Assembly: GCF_008312895.1 (NCBI RefSeq)
Contig: NZ_VSSP01000005.1
Coordinates: forward strand, 186,001 to 250,000
Origin: Luteimonas suaedae
GTDB taxonomy: Bacteria > Pseudomonadota > Gammaproteobacteria > Xanthomonadales > Xanthomonadaceae
Direction: 5' to 3'
DNA length: 64,000 nucleotides
The notes beneath the pieces were generated by a model. That model searched no databases, was not told the origin of the DNA, and saw nothing but the letters and a program-made list of their open reading frames with translations. Positions 52,285 through 60,710 of the stretch are shown here, piece by piece. A program made the translations under genes and the position numbers. Numbering within the stretch: position 1 is the stretch's first letter; each line of letters starts with the position of its first letter.

Positions 52285-53622
52285 TTGAAAGGCATACGTT
52301 CGAAGCGATCTTGGTTCGTTGCCATGGCGCTCGCAGGCGCACTGCTTTCGGGGCAGGCGCTGGCATCGGACCCGTCGCCGCCCTGCGAGGTCGGCAGCTA
52401 TCGGCTGGACAACGGCGACCTGCTCGACATCGGCCCCGGTGCCGAGGGCCAGCTACGGTGGCGCACCACGGACGGCCGCACCGGGGCGCTCTCGCTGCAG
52501 GACGATGGCACCTGGACCAGCACCCTGGGCTGGACGGAGCGGCCGGACGGCCACCGCGTGAGCTTCACCGACTGCGGGCGCGGCGGCATTCGCTTCGACC
52601 AGACGTCCGGGCAACGCGTGCCGCTGCAGCAGACCGATACTCGCTTCCAGGGCAGCGGCGTCACGCTCGCCGGGCGCTTGACGCTTCCCCCCGGCAACGA
52701 CCCGGTGCCGCTGGTGGTGCTGGTGCACGGCGCCGAGCGCGACTCCGCGCTGGCGCGGTACTCGCTGCAGCGCGAATTCGCCAGCGCTGGCATCGGCGTG
52801 TTCGCCTACGACAAGCGCGGCACCGGCGCCTCGGGCGGCCGCTACACCCAGGACTACCTGACGCTGGCGGTCGACGCCATCCACGCCATGCGCGAGGCGC
52901 GGCGCCTGGCCGGCGCGCGCGCCGGGCGCGTCGGCTACCAGGGCGGCAGTCAGGGCGGCTGGGTGGCGCCGCTGGCGGCGCGCATCGAACCGGTGGACTT
53001 CGTCATCGTCAGCTTCGGGTTGGCGGTCTCGCCGCTGGAGGAGGACCGCGAGGCCATCGCCTTCGACATGCAGCGCGGCGGCTTCGGCCCCGTGGTCACC
53101 GCCGGCGCCATGGAGATTGCCGATGCCACCGCGCGGGTGATCGCAAGCGGCTTCACCGAAGGCTACGAGCAGCTCGAAGCAGTGAAGGCGAAGTACGGCG
53201 ATGAACCCTGGTATCCGTCGGTGCGCGGCAACTTCACCTGGTACCTGCTCGGCAACGACGAGGCGACCGTGCGCAAGGAGGCCCCGCAGCTGGTGTACGG
53301 CATCCCCGCGCACTACGACCCCATGCCGGTGCTGGAGACGCTGGACGTCCCGCAGCTCTGGGCGCTCGGCGGCCAGGACCGCGACGCCCCGCCGGGCGAG
53401 ACCCTGCGCCGCCTGGCCGCGCTGCAGCGCGACGGCAGGCCCATCGTCACCGCACTGTTCCCCGACGCCGACCACGGCATGTACGAGTTCGAGACGGGAC
53501 CCGACGGCGAGCGCGTCTCCACCCGCCAGCCCGAGGGCTACTTCCGACTGATGGCCGATTTCATCCTCGACAGGCCGCTGCAGCCGGACTATGGGGCGGC
53601 TGAGTTGTCTTCGCCCCCTTAG
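52285..53622 (+). CDS. Secreted alpha/beta hydrolase
   Basis: 445 residues, TTG start with GAGAGAGG upstream. Signal peptide about 1-27 (ending SGQALA). After an N-terminal beta-rich region (about 30-120), the hydrolase domain has LVVLVHGAERDS, FAYDKRGTGASGG, nucleophile Ser in GGSQGGW, acid in GGQDRDAP and histidine in DADHGMYEF, the catalytic triad. Similar to prolyl-oligopeptidase/dienelactone-type hydrolases; substrate unknown. Confidence 0.8.
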   Translation: MKGIRSKRSWFVAMALAGALLSGQALASDPSPPCEVGSYRLDNGDLLDIGPGAEGQLRWRTTDGRTGALSLQDDGTWTSTLGWTERPDGHRVSFTDCGRGGIRFDQTSGQRVPLQQTDTRFQGSGVTLAGRLTLPPGNDPVPLVVLVHGAERDSALARYSLQREFASAGIGVFAYDKRGTGASGGRYTQDYLTLAVDAIHAMREARRLAGARAGRVGYQGGSQGGWVAPLAARIEPVDFVIVSFGLAVSPLEEDREAIAFDMQRGGFGPVVTAGAMEIADATARVIASGFTEGYEQLEAVKAKYGDEPWYPSVRGNFTWYLLGNDEATVRKEAPQLVYGIPAHYDPMPVLETLDVPQLWALGGQDRDAPPGETLRRLAALQRDGRPIVTALFPDADHGMYEFETGPDGERVSTRQPEGYFRLMADFILDRPLQPDYGAAELSSPP

Positions 53623-53783
53623 CGCTATCCGCTATGGCCTACGGGATGCCGTTCGGCTCGGGATGCCGTTGCCTAGTAGGGCGGGGAGGGCAGGTGCACG
53701 TCCAAAAGGGCGGCTCGATCCAAAGTAGATGGCCGGCCGGAGTGTTCATCTCCTCCGTCGCTTTGTCTCTGCGCCGGGCCGCA

Positions 53784-54471
53784 TCAACGGCTCTGGAACA
53801 GTCGGATCGGACGGATCCCATGCCCGCGTTCAGCCGCATCAGCCAGCAGCGCCAGTTCGGCCAGCTCGCGCCGGTACAGGTCGAGATAGGCGTCCTCCAC
53901 GGGTGCGGTGACGTGGACGAACGCGAACGGGTCGCCGTCGGCCGACGACATGCGGCCACAGCGGCTGCGCAGGCGCCGGCCGAGGCTCGAACCATCCGCC
54001 AGCATGACCTTGTCGAATTGCGACAGCGCACCCTCGAAGTCCCGCCGGTACTGCTCTGCCATCGCGTAGACGCGCACGCGCAGTTCATCCGCGTCGCGCG
54101 TCATGGCCCCCCTGCAGGCGGAGGCAGACGCGGCCTTCGGACAGCAGGCGCTCGACCTTCGGCCAGCCATCGTGCAACTGCTGCAGCAGCGCCAGCTTGG
54201 CCTGCGCCTGCGAGCGCTCGGGCTCGGCCAGTGCTGCGACTGGCTACTCGCAGCGCCAAGGTCGGGCAACCGGCGTCGTCTGGGACGAGTATCTGTTGAG
54301 CGTGACGGTGACCCGGGGGCCTAGAGCGAGATCGATTTCAAGAACATCGACGCACTGGATCCGGCAATGGCGCTGGAGCGATTCGATCTGAGGCGGAAGG
54401 TGAGCAAGAGCGGGTGTTCTCTGCAGTGGAGGCGTGGCGGTGACCGTTTTCGACTCGAAACGGTCACTCAA
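53784..54471 (-). pseudogene. Unrecognised gene remnant with stop and frameshift
   Basis: On the minus strand, three coding-looking segments join: one starting at 54471 (MSDRFESKTVTATPP... to a TAG at 54244-54246), a continuation in the same frame (PVAALAEPERSQAQAKLA to about 54110), and, after a shift at a run of six G, a further open frame from 54104 to 53784 (MTRDADELRVRVYAMAEQ). If one gene, it is broken twice; alternatively the last segment, whose ATG follows CAGGGGGG, is a separate short gene of 106 residues. No family recognised. The rest of the gap 53623-53783 shows nothing. Confidence 0.4.
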
Positions 54472-54513
54472 CGCCAGAATTAGGCCGAGCCGCGAACCGG
54501 TGCGGGGACCGCG

Positions 54514-55416
54514 TTAGTCGGCCGTGGCGAGTCTTTCCCGCAGTCGGGGTGTCGCGTAATCAAGGAATGCGCGCAGCTTCAATGGCAGGCGGCGTTGGCC
54601 GGTATAAACGAGGCTGGCGGGCATTGCCGGCGGCTCGAATTCGCGCAGTGCGGTCTGCAACTGACCGCCGCGTTTCCATTCCTCGATCTGGTAGGAAAGC
54701 ACGCGCGTGACGCCGACACCGGCGATCGCCGCATCGATCGCTGCTTCCGCGGTGTTCACCACCAGCGTCGAACGCACCGGCACCGCGATCTCGGTGCCAT
54801 CCACCGGGAACCTCCACACTTCGGTTGAATTGATCGCGTCGAACGTGACGCACCGATGACCGGCCAGGTCGCGTGGCACGTTCGGAAGCCCATGCGCGGA
54901 AAAATAGTCCGGGTGGGCGCAGACCACGCGGCGGATGGCGCCGATGCGCGTCGCCGTCAGCCGGCTGTCGGGTAGCTCGCCGACGCGCACGGCGAGATCG
55001 ATGTGCTCTTCGAGCAGGTGAGCGATGCGATCTCCCTGGATCAGGCGCACGTCGATCTCGGGATAGGCCGCCAGGAATTCGACGACCACCGGCAGCACGT
55101 GCATTCGGCCCATCACGAGCGGGGCGGTGATCACCAACTCGCCTCGTGGCTCGGAAAACTCGCCCGCCGCGGCCCGTTCGGCTTCGGTCACGTCTTCGAG
55201 GATCCGCTTGCACGCGACGAGGTAATCGCGCCCGGCGTCGGTCAGCGTGAGCCCCCGGGTGGAGCGATTGAGCAGGCGCGCCTTCAGGTGCGTTTCGAGG
55301 TCCGACAGCTTGCGGCTGACGGTGGCCAGCGGCATGCCGAGCCTGCGGCCGGCGGCGGACAGGCTGCCTTCCTCCACGACGCTCTTGAACACGCTCATCG
55401 TTTCCAGACGGTCCAT
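54514..55416 (-). CDS. LysR-family transcriptional regulator
   Basis: 300 residues. N-terminal winged HTH (FKSVVEEGSLSAAGRRLGMPLATVSRKLSDLETHLKARLLNRSTRGL) and substrate-binding domain (PRGELVITAPLVMGRMHVLPVV, IAGVGVTRVLSYQIEEW). Divergent from the redox cluster at 55543 with a 126-bp shared region holding inverted repeats, so it most likely controls that cluster and itself. Inducer unknown. Confidence 0.92.
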   Translation of the reverse strand: MDRLETMSVFKSVVEEGSLSAAGRRLGMPLATVSRKLSDLETHLKARLLNRSTRGLTLTDAGRDYLVACKRILEDVTEAERAAAGEFSEPRGELVITAPLVMGRMHVLPVVVEFLAAYPEIDVRLIQGDRIAHLLEEHIDLAVRVGELPDSRLTATRIGAIRRVVCAHPDYFSAHGLPNVPRDLAGHRCVTFDAINSTEVWRFPVDGTEIAVPVRSTLVVNTAEAAIDAAIAGVGVTRVLSYQIEEWKRGGQLQTALREFEPPAMPASLVYTGQRRLPLKLRAFLDYATPRLRERLATAD

Positions 55417-55427
55417 GTTTATTTCAT

Positions 55428-55471
55428 ATTTCGGAAGATTGGTTCCAATGTTTACATGCTAGTGCCGAAAT
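55428..55471. promoter_or_regulatory. Inverted repeats in the LysR-cluster divergent promoter
   Basis: ATTTCGG (55428-55434) and CCGAAAT (55465-55471) are perfect 7-bp arms 30 bases apart; within lies GGAAGATTGGTTCC. The region is AT-richer than its surroundings. LysR proteins commonly bind such dyads; assignment is inferred. Confidence 0.5.
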
Positions 55472-55542
55472 GTGGAAGTGCTTAGGCTCTTTCTCCGACG
55501 GGCCCCACGACCGTTTCCCACTACCCCCAAGGAGAGCCAGAC

Positions 55543-56094
55543 ATGTCTCGTATCGCCATCCCCGCCGACATCGGATCCGCCCCGGCCGCCGCCCAGCCCC
55601 TGCTGCAGGCCGTGAACCAGCAGCTCGGTTCAGTGCCCAACCTGTTCCGCCTCGTGGCCATCAGCCCGGCCGCGCTCGAGGGCTACCTCGGCATGTCCGG
55701 CGCCCTCGGCAAGGGCAGCCTGCCCGGTCCGACCCGCGAGCGGATCGCCCTGGCCGTCGCCGAGATCAACGACTGCTCGTACTGCCTGTCGGCACACACT
55801 TATCTCGGCAAGCACCTGGCGAAGCTGGACGACGCCGAGCTCGCCGCCAACCGCAGCGGCACCTCGAACGATCCCAAAGCCGCCGCCGCGGTGCGCTTCG
55901 CCGCGAAGGTGGCCCACGCCCGCGGCCACATCGGTGATGAGGACGTGCAGGCCGTGCGCATGGCCGGTTATAGCGACGAGCAGATCGTCGAGATCGTCCA
56001 GCACGTCGCGCTCAACACCTGGACGAACTACATCAACGAGGTGGCCAGGACCGAGGTCGACTTCCCGGTAGTCGCCCCGCGCCAGGCGGCCTGA
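55543..56094 (+). CDS. AhpD-like carboxymuconolactone decarboxylase-family protein
   Basis: 183 residues. Redox motif CSYCLSAH (E-x-x-x-C-x-x-C-x-x-x-H form) typical of the AhpD/CMD peroxidase-related group, with helical body. Likely acts as a thiol peroxidase or reductant-linked enzyme rather than a decarboxylase. First gene of the LysR-divergent cluster. CAAGGAGAGCC before the ATG. Confidence 0.87.
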   Translation: MSRIAIPADIGSAPAAAQPLLQAVNQQLGSVPNLFRLVAISPAALEGYLGMSGALGKGSLPGPTRERIALAVAEINDCSYCLSAHTYLGKHLAKLDDAELAANRSGTSNDPKAAAAVRFAAKVAHARGHIGDEDVQAVRMAGYSDEQIVEIVQHVALNTWTNYINEVARTEVDFPVVAPRQAA

Positions 56095-56161
56095 TTCCCG
56101 AACGAGGTTGCCGGCCGTGATTCGCGCGACCGGCGTCCTCCCTACCGCCGAGGAGTCGACC

Positions 56162-56626
56162 ATGGATAGACCCCCACTGCCACCATTCACCCGGGCCACC
56201 GCCGCGCAGAAAGTGCGGCTGGCCGAGGACGCCTGGAACACGCGCGAACCCGCTCGTGTCGCACTGGCGTACACGACCGACAGCCGCTGGCGCAATCGCT
56301 CGGAGTTCCTGCAGGGCCGCGACGAGATCGAGTCCTTCCTGACCCGCAAGTGGCAACGAGAGCGCGAATACCGGCTGACGAAGGAGTTGTGGGCCTTCCA
56401 CGAGAATCGCATCGCCGTGCGCTTCGCCTACGAGTGGCAGGACGCGCATGGTGCCTGGTTCCGCAGCTACGGCAACGAGAACTGGAAATTCGACCCGCAC
56501 GGCCTGATGCGCACGCGCATCGCCAGCATCAACGACCTGCCGATCAGCGAGGACGAGCGCCTGTTCCGCTGGCCGCTCGGCCGTCGCCCCGACGACCAGC
56601 CGTCGCTCGGCGAACTCGGGCTCTGA
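56162..56626 (+). CDS. DUF1348 (SnoaL/NTF2-like) protein
   Basis: 154 residues of the DUF1348 family, with an NTF2-like cone fold predicted: [80 protein letters not shown]. No catalytic site known. Starts at ATG with GAGGAGTCGACC; 67 bases after the AhpD-like gene. Confidence 0.85.
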   Translation: MDRPPLPPFTRATAAQKVRLAEDAWNTREPARVALAYTTDSRWRNRSEFLQGRDEIESFLTRKWQREREYRLTKELWAFHENRIAVRFAYEWQDAHGAWFRSYGNENWKFDPHGLMRTRIASINDLPISEDERLFRWPLGRRPDDQPSLGELGL

Positions 56627-56668
56627 TCGATCACCCCGCAATCCACTTCCCACCCAAGGACCATCGAC

Positions 56669-57286
56669 ATGGCAATCAAACTCTATCGCCACCCGCTTTC
56701 CGGCCACTCGCATCGCGCGCAACTGCTGCTCTCGCTGATCGGCCTGGAAACCGAACTGATCGACGTGGACCTGAGGAACGGCGCGCACAAGCAGCCCGGG
56801 TTCCTGCGCCTGAACAGCTTCGGCCAAGTCCCCGTCCTGGATGACAACGGCGTGGTGGTCGCCGACTCGAACGCCATCCTCGTGTACATCGCCAAGAAGC
56901 ATGGTGGCGGCCAGTGGTTGCCTGAAGATCCGGCAGGCGCGGCGCGCGTCCAGCGCTGGCTGTCGGTGGCCGCAGGCCAGATCGCGTTCGGCCCTGCTGC
57001 TGCGCGCGTTGTGACGGTGTTCGGGGCGAAGTTCGACGCGAACGACCTGATCACACGCAGCCACGCCCTGCTCAAGGTGGTCGATGGCGAGCTGCAGGAC
57101 CGCGACTTCCTGGCAGGAGACAAGCCGACCATCGCCGACGTGGCTGCGTATTCCTACATCGCACACGCGCCGGAGGGAAACGTCGCGCTCGACGCATACG
57201 GCAACGTCAATACGTGGTTGAAGCGCATCGAGCAGCTGCCGGGCTTCGTCGCCATGCAGGCGACGAAGGTGGGGCTTGCGGCGTAA
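56669..57286 (+). CDS. Glutathione S-transferase
   Basis: 205 residues. [58 protein letters not shown] and a C-terminal [17 protein letters not shown]. The Ser-x-x-x-x-x-Arg region near residue 11-16 fits a serine-type catalytic site. Part of the cluster; 42 bases after DUF1348. AAGGACC precedes the ATG. Confidence 0.9.
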   Translation: MAIKLYRHPLSGHSHRAQLLLSLIGLETELIDVDLRNGAHKQPGFLRLNSFGQVPVLDDNGVVVADSNAILVYIAKKHGGGQWLPEDPAGAARVQRWLSVAAGQIAFGPAAARVVTVFGAKFDANDLITRSHALLKVVDGELQDRDFLAGDKPTIADVAAYSYIAHAPEGNVALDAYGNVNTWLKRIEQLPGFVAMQATKVGLAA

Positions 57287-57379
57287 GCGTCGCCCCACCG
57301 ACCTGCACGTGGCAGGCGCACGCCGGCCTGCCACGCAAACCACCCCCTGTGCTCACCGATACCTGACGAGTCACTGGCA

Positions 57380-59416
57380 ATGTCGGCCGAACTGTCTCCC
57401 TCTCCCTTCCACGAAGGCGAACTCGCGATCCAGCGCCAACTCGGCGTGGCCGAGCGCATGGACGCATTCGCAAGGAAGGTGGTGCGCGACCACATGCCTG
57501 ACCAGCATCGGACCTTCTTTGCGCAGCTGCCCTTTCTCGTCGCTGCGAGCGTCGGCCGCCAGGGCTACCCCGCGGTCACGCTGCTGGCGGGCACGCCCGG
57601 CTTCGCGCATTCCGCCGACGCGAAGTTCCTGCAGATCGATCGCATGCCCGACCTCTCGGACCCGGTCGGCGAAGGCTGGCTTCCCGGCGAACCCGTCGGC
57701 CTGCTCGGCATCGAACTGCACACGCGGCGCCGCAACCGAATGAACGGCACCCTGGCCCGTAACGAACACGGGATGATCGGCGTGACCGTCGGTCAATCCT
57801 TCGGCAACTGTCCGCAATACATCCACGCACGCGACATGGCATTCGTCCGCGACCCCGCGCAGGCCTGGCAGGGCGACATCGAATCCGGGCAGGACCTCGA
57901 TGAGGCGGCGCGGAGGATGATCGCGGCCGCCGACATCTTTTTCGTCGGCAGCCATACCGAACACGGAGAGCAGGGCAAGCGCTCGGTGGACGCTTCCCAT
58001 CGCGGCGGCAAGCCGGGTTTCGTCAGGATCCAGGGCAACCGGCTGACCATTCCGGACTTCGCCGGCAACCTCCACTTCAACACGCTCGGCAACTTCCTGC
58101 TCAACCCGAAGGCAGGCCTGGTGTTCGTGGACTTCGCCAACGGCGACATGCTCCATCTGTCCGGCGATGTCGTGCTCGATTTCGACGCGGAAGAAGTCCG
58201 CACCTTCCGGGGCGCGGAACGGCTGTGGCACGTGGACGTTCGTCGCTGGACCAGGCGGAAGGGTGCGTTTCCGCTGCGCGGCCGCGACGGCGAGGCGTCG
58301 CCGAACACGCTGATGACCGGCTCGTGGGAGGAGTCCGACGCGCGCCGCGAGGCCGAGCGGATACGCGAGCAATGGCGGGACTTCCGCATCGTCGAAATCG
58401 TGCAGGAGTCATCCGTCGTCAAGTCGTTCTGGCTCGAACCCATCGACACATCGGGGCTGTGGCTGCACGAGGCCGGCCAGTACCTGCCGGTTCGACTGCA
58501 GCTGCCCGGTGACGAGCGCCATACCTCACGCGTGTACACGGTGTCGGTCGCCCCGTCGGACGGCATTTACCGCATCAGCGTCAAGAAGCAGGGTGTCTTT
58601 TCCGCGCACCTGCATGACCGCTGCCGCGTCGGCGACGTGATCCAGGCGCGGGCACCACGCGGCGAGTTCGTCGTCGATGCGCTGGAGCAGCGGCCCCTGG
58701 TGCTGATCTCCGCCGGCATCGGCATCACGCCGATGATGGCGATGCTCAGGCACGTGGTCCACGAAGGAGTGCGGAAACGCCGCGTGAGGCGAACCTGGTT
58801 CATCCACGGCAGCCGCAGCGTGGCCGAGCGCGCGTTCACCGGCGAGCTGAGCCGGCTCGCCGGATCCACCAACGGCGCAGTGCGCGTCGTCCAGGTCCTG
58901 AGTGACCCCGGCGGTGGCATCGAAGGAATCGATTACCACGTGAAGGGCCGCATCGACATGGGACTGCTGCAGGCGGTGCTTCCATTCGGCGACTTCGATT
59001 TCCATCTGTGCGGGCCGCCGAGCTTCATGCAGTCGGTCTACGCACAACTGCGCAGCGCCCACGTGCCGAATGAACGCATCCACGCCGAGGCGTTCGGGCC
59101 GGCCGGCATCCGCCGCGACAACGAGGCCGGTATGCCGCCTGCGGCAACCGATGCGGTCAGCGTGCTGTTCGCGCGTTCGGGCAAGGAAGCGCGATGGACA
59201 CCGGACTCCGGAAGCCTGCTCGAACTGGCCGAGGCGCGCGGACTCAGCCCGCCGTACTCCTGCCGCTCGGGCACCTGCGGGAGCTGCAAGCACGTGCTCG
59301 CGCAGGGCTCGGTCACTTACCCACGCAATCCGTCCACCCCCTGCGGCGACGACGAACTGCTGCTGTGCCAGGCGCTTCCGGCGCAAGGCAGCGAACCGCT
59401 GATCATCGAGGCATAA
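57380..59416 (+). CDS. PNPOx-like / ferredoxin reductase / [2Fe-2S] fusion protein
   Basis: 678 residues with three parts. N-terminal about 1-300: pyridoxamine-5-phosphate-oxidase-like flavin-binding barrel (RTFFAQLPFLVAASVGRQGYP, FIGSHTE-like FFVGSHTEHGEQGKRSVDASHRGG). About 345-585: ferredoxin-reductase domain with FAD motif RVYTVSVAP and NAD-site GIGITPMMAML and CGPPSFM. About 590-678: plant-type [2Fe-2S] ferredoxin with YSCRSGTCGSCKHVL and LLCQA. Probably moves electrons from NAD(P)H via FAD and iron-sulfur to a flavin or haem-type site. Similar fusions are known but mostly uncharacterised. Confidence 0.9.
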   Translation: MSAELSPSPFHEGELAIQRQLGVAERMDAFARKVVRDHMPDQHRTFFAQLPFLVAASVGRQGYPAVTLLAGTPGFAHSADAKFLQIDRMPDLSDPVGEGWLPGEPVGLLGIELHTRRRNRMNGTLARNEHGMIGVTVGQSFGNCPQYIHARDMAFVRDPAQAWQGDIESGQDLDEAARRMIAAADIFFVGSHTEHGEQGKRSVDASHRGGKPGFVRIQGNRLTIPDFAGNLHFNTLGNFLLNPKAGLVFVDFANGDMLHLSGDVVLDFDAEEVRTFRGAERLWHVDVRRWTRRKGAFPLRGRDGEASPNTLMTGSWEESDARREAERIREQWRDFRIVEIVQESSVVKSFWLEPIDTSGLWLHEAGQYLPVRLQLPGDERHTSRVYTVSVAPSDGIYRISVKKQGVFSAHLHDRCRVGDVIQARAPRGEFVVDALEQRPLVLISAGIGITPMMAMLRHVVHEGVRKRRVRRTWFIHGSRSVAERAFTGELSRLAGSTNGAVRVVQVLSDPGGGIEGIDYHVKGRIDMGLLQAVLPFGDFDFHLCGPPSFMQSVYAQLRSAHVPNERIHAEAFGPAGIRRDNEAGMPPAATDAVSVLFARSGKEARWTPDSGSLLELAEARGLSPPYSCRSGTCGSCKHVLAQGSVTYPRNPSTPCGDDELLLCQALPAQGSEPLIIEA

Positions 59417-59433
59417 CCGAACAAGGAGACACC

Positions 59434-59646
59434 ATGTCGAACATCATCGACTTCATTCTGGGCATTGCTTCGCGCCCATTAGGTCGGCGTGCCGCTTGCC
59501 CCCCAAGCGGAAGCGGATGCGCTGCAAGAATCGATCCATCCCTGGTGATCGAATCGCTCGCCATGCCCCGGCAATGGAATACGGGAGCCGATCTGGCGGA
59601 TGCGTACCAGAGCGGATACTGGCAGCGGCAGGGGGAACGGGCATGA
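59434..59646 (+). CDS. Small protein coupled to the MBL gene, unknown
   Basis: 70 residues: hydrophobic MSNIIDFILGIAS start, Cys pair (AACPPSGSGC) and a QSGYWQRQGERA end. AAGGAGACACC ribosome site. Its TGA overlaps the start of the Tat-exported protein (ATGA), so it is at least a leader for coupling. No homologue recognised; might be the remnant of a larger gene. Confidence 0.5.
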   Translation: MSNIIDFILGIASRPLGRRAACPPSGSGCAARIDPSLVIESLAMPRQWNTGADLADAYQSGYWQRQGERA

Positions 59647-60509
59647 ACAACGACGACCGTGTGTCCAGGCACCGCATCTCGCGTCGGCGGTTCCTGTCCG
59701 GCAGCGCCGGCCTGGCGGCCTCCGCCCTGCTTCCGGGCAGTCACGTCTTCGCAGCAACCAATGCGGAAGGCTTGCGCATCCAGCGACTGGCATGGGCGGG
59801 CATCCGTCTGCAGCTCCCGCAGGCGACGTTGTTCATCGATCCGCTGGTCAATCCGGATGCGTGGGGATCCACACTCAAGGATCCGCTGATTCCCGTCGGC
59901 GATGCCGTTGGCGACACCTATGTCCTCATCACCCACGCGCATCCCGACCATTTCGATGCGAAAGCCGTAGGGGAAGCGCTGGGCAATGGCGGCGCCCTGG
60001 TGTACCCGGCCGGAACGAACCCGCTGCCGATTCCACGAGGCGCCCGTGCACGGCCGAGCGCGCTCTGGGAGCCACAGCTGCTCGGCGACTTCACCGCCAC
60101 TCCGGTGCCGGCCTCGGATGGTTATGGCGACCCGCAGGTCTCCTGGGTGGTGTCGGCGGGAGGTCGGCGCATCTTCCATGGCGGGGATACGCTCTGGCAT
60201 GGACACTGGTGGCGGATCGGCCGCCAGTTCGGCCCATTCGATGCGGCATTCCTGCCGGTCAACGGTGCGCGCTTCGGATGGCGCAAGCCGGTCAGCGGCC
60301 ACCCGGGTGTGTTGACGCCCGAGCAGGCGTTGGCGGCTGCGACCATCCTGGGTGCGCGCCGTCTGGTGCCCATCCACTACGGCGTATCCGGCCTGGAGGA
60401 ATATGTAGAGGTCGAAGACCCGATCGAACGGTTGCGCAAGGCGGCGCGCGAGACGTCCGTCGGAATCCAGGTAATCGCGCCGGGCGCATGGATGGGCTGG
60501 AGGCAATGA
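59643..60509 (+). CDS. Tat-exported metallo-beta-lactamase-fold hydrolase (UlaG-like)
   Basis: 288 residues. Twin-arginine signal S-R-R-R-F-L (13-18) with helix GSAGLAASALLPGSHVFA. MBL motif HAHPDHFD, a further His-rich GGDTLWHG and the late VPIHYG. Resembles UlaG/YfnB and N-acylphosphatidylethanolamine-phospholipase-like members; substrate unknown. Last gene of the cluster. Confidence 0.87.
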   Translation: MNNDDRVSRHRISRRRFLSGSAGLAASALLPGSHVFAATNAEGLRIQRLAWAGIRLQLPQATLFIDPLVNPDAWGSTLKDPLIPVGDAVGDTYVLITHAHPDHFDAKAVGEALGNGGALVYPAGTNPLPIPRGARARPSALWEPQLLGDFTATPVPASDGYGDPQVSWVVSAGGRRIFHGGDTLWHGHWWRIGRQFGPFDAAFLPVNGARFGWRKPVSGHPGVLTPEQALAAATILGARRLVPIHYGVSGLEEYVEVEDPIERLRKAARETSVGIQVIAPGAWMGWRQ

Positions 60510-60649
60510 CAAGGATGCCGCCCTTCGTTAGCACGATCGCCTTCGTGGGTTGACGCCCTTGGGGAAGTCTGCCTCAACAGCCCGTTGGTGATCTCGTTCG
60601 TATTCGTGTGCGCCAACATGCCCCGCGCCGATGCTTACATCCACTTGTT

Positions 60650-60684
60650 GACGGAACGAAACGGGCGGCGCCTGGCCGCCGCCC
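60650..60684 (-). terminator. Terminator-like hairpin after the TonB receptor gene
   Basis: GGGCGGCG and CGCCGCCC with six-base loop, 8-bp perfect stem, followed on the minus strand by GTTTCGTTCC. Weak T-tract but well placed 26 bases after the stop. Confidence 0.65.
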
Positions 60685-60710
60685 CGGTGGATGCTCTTGT
60701 GACTCAAGAG

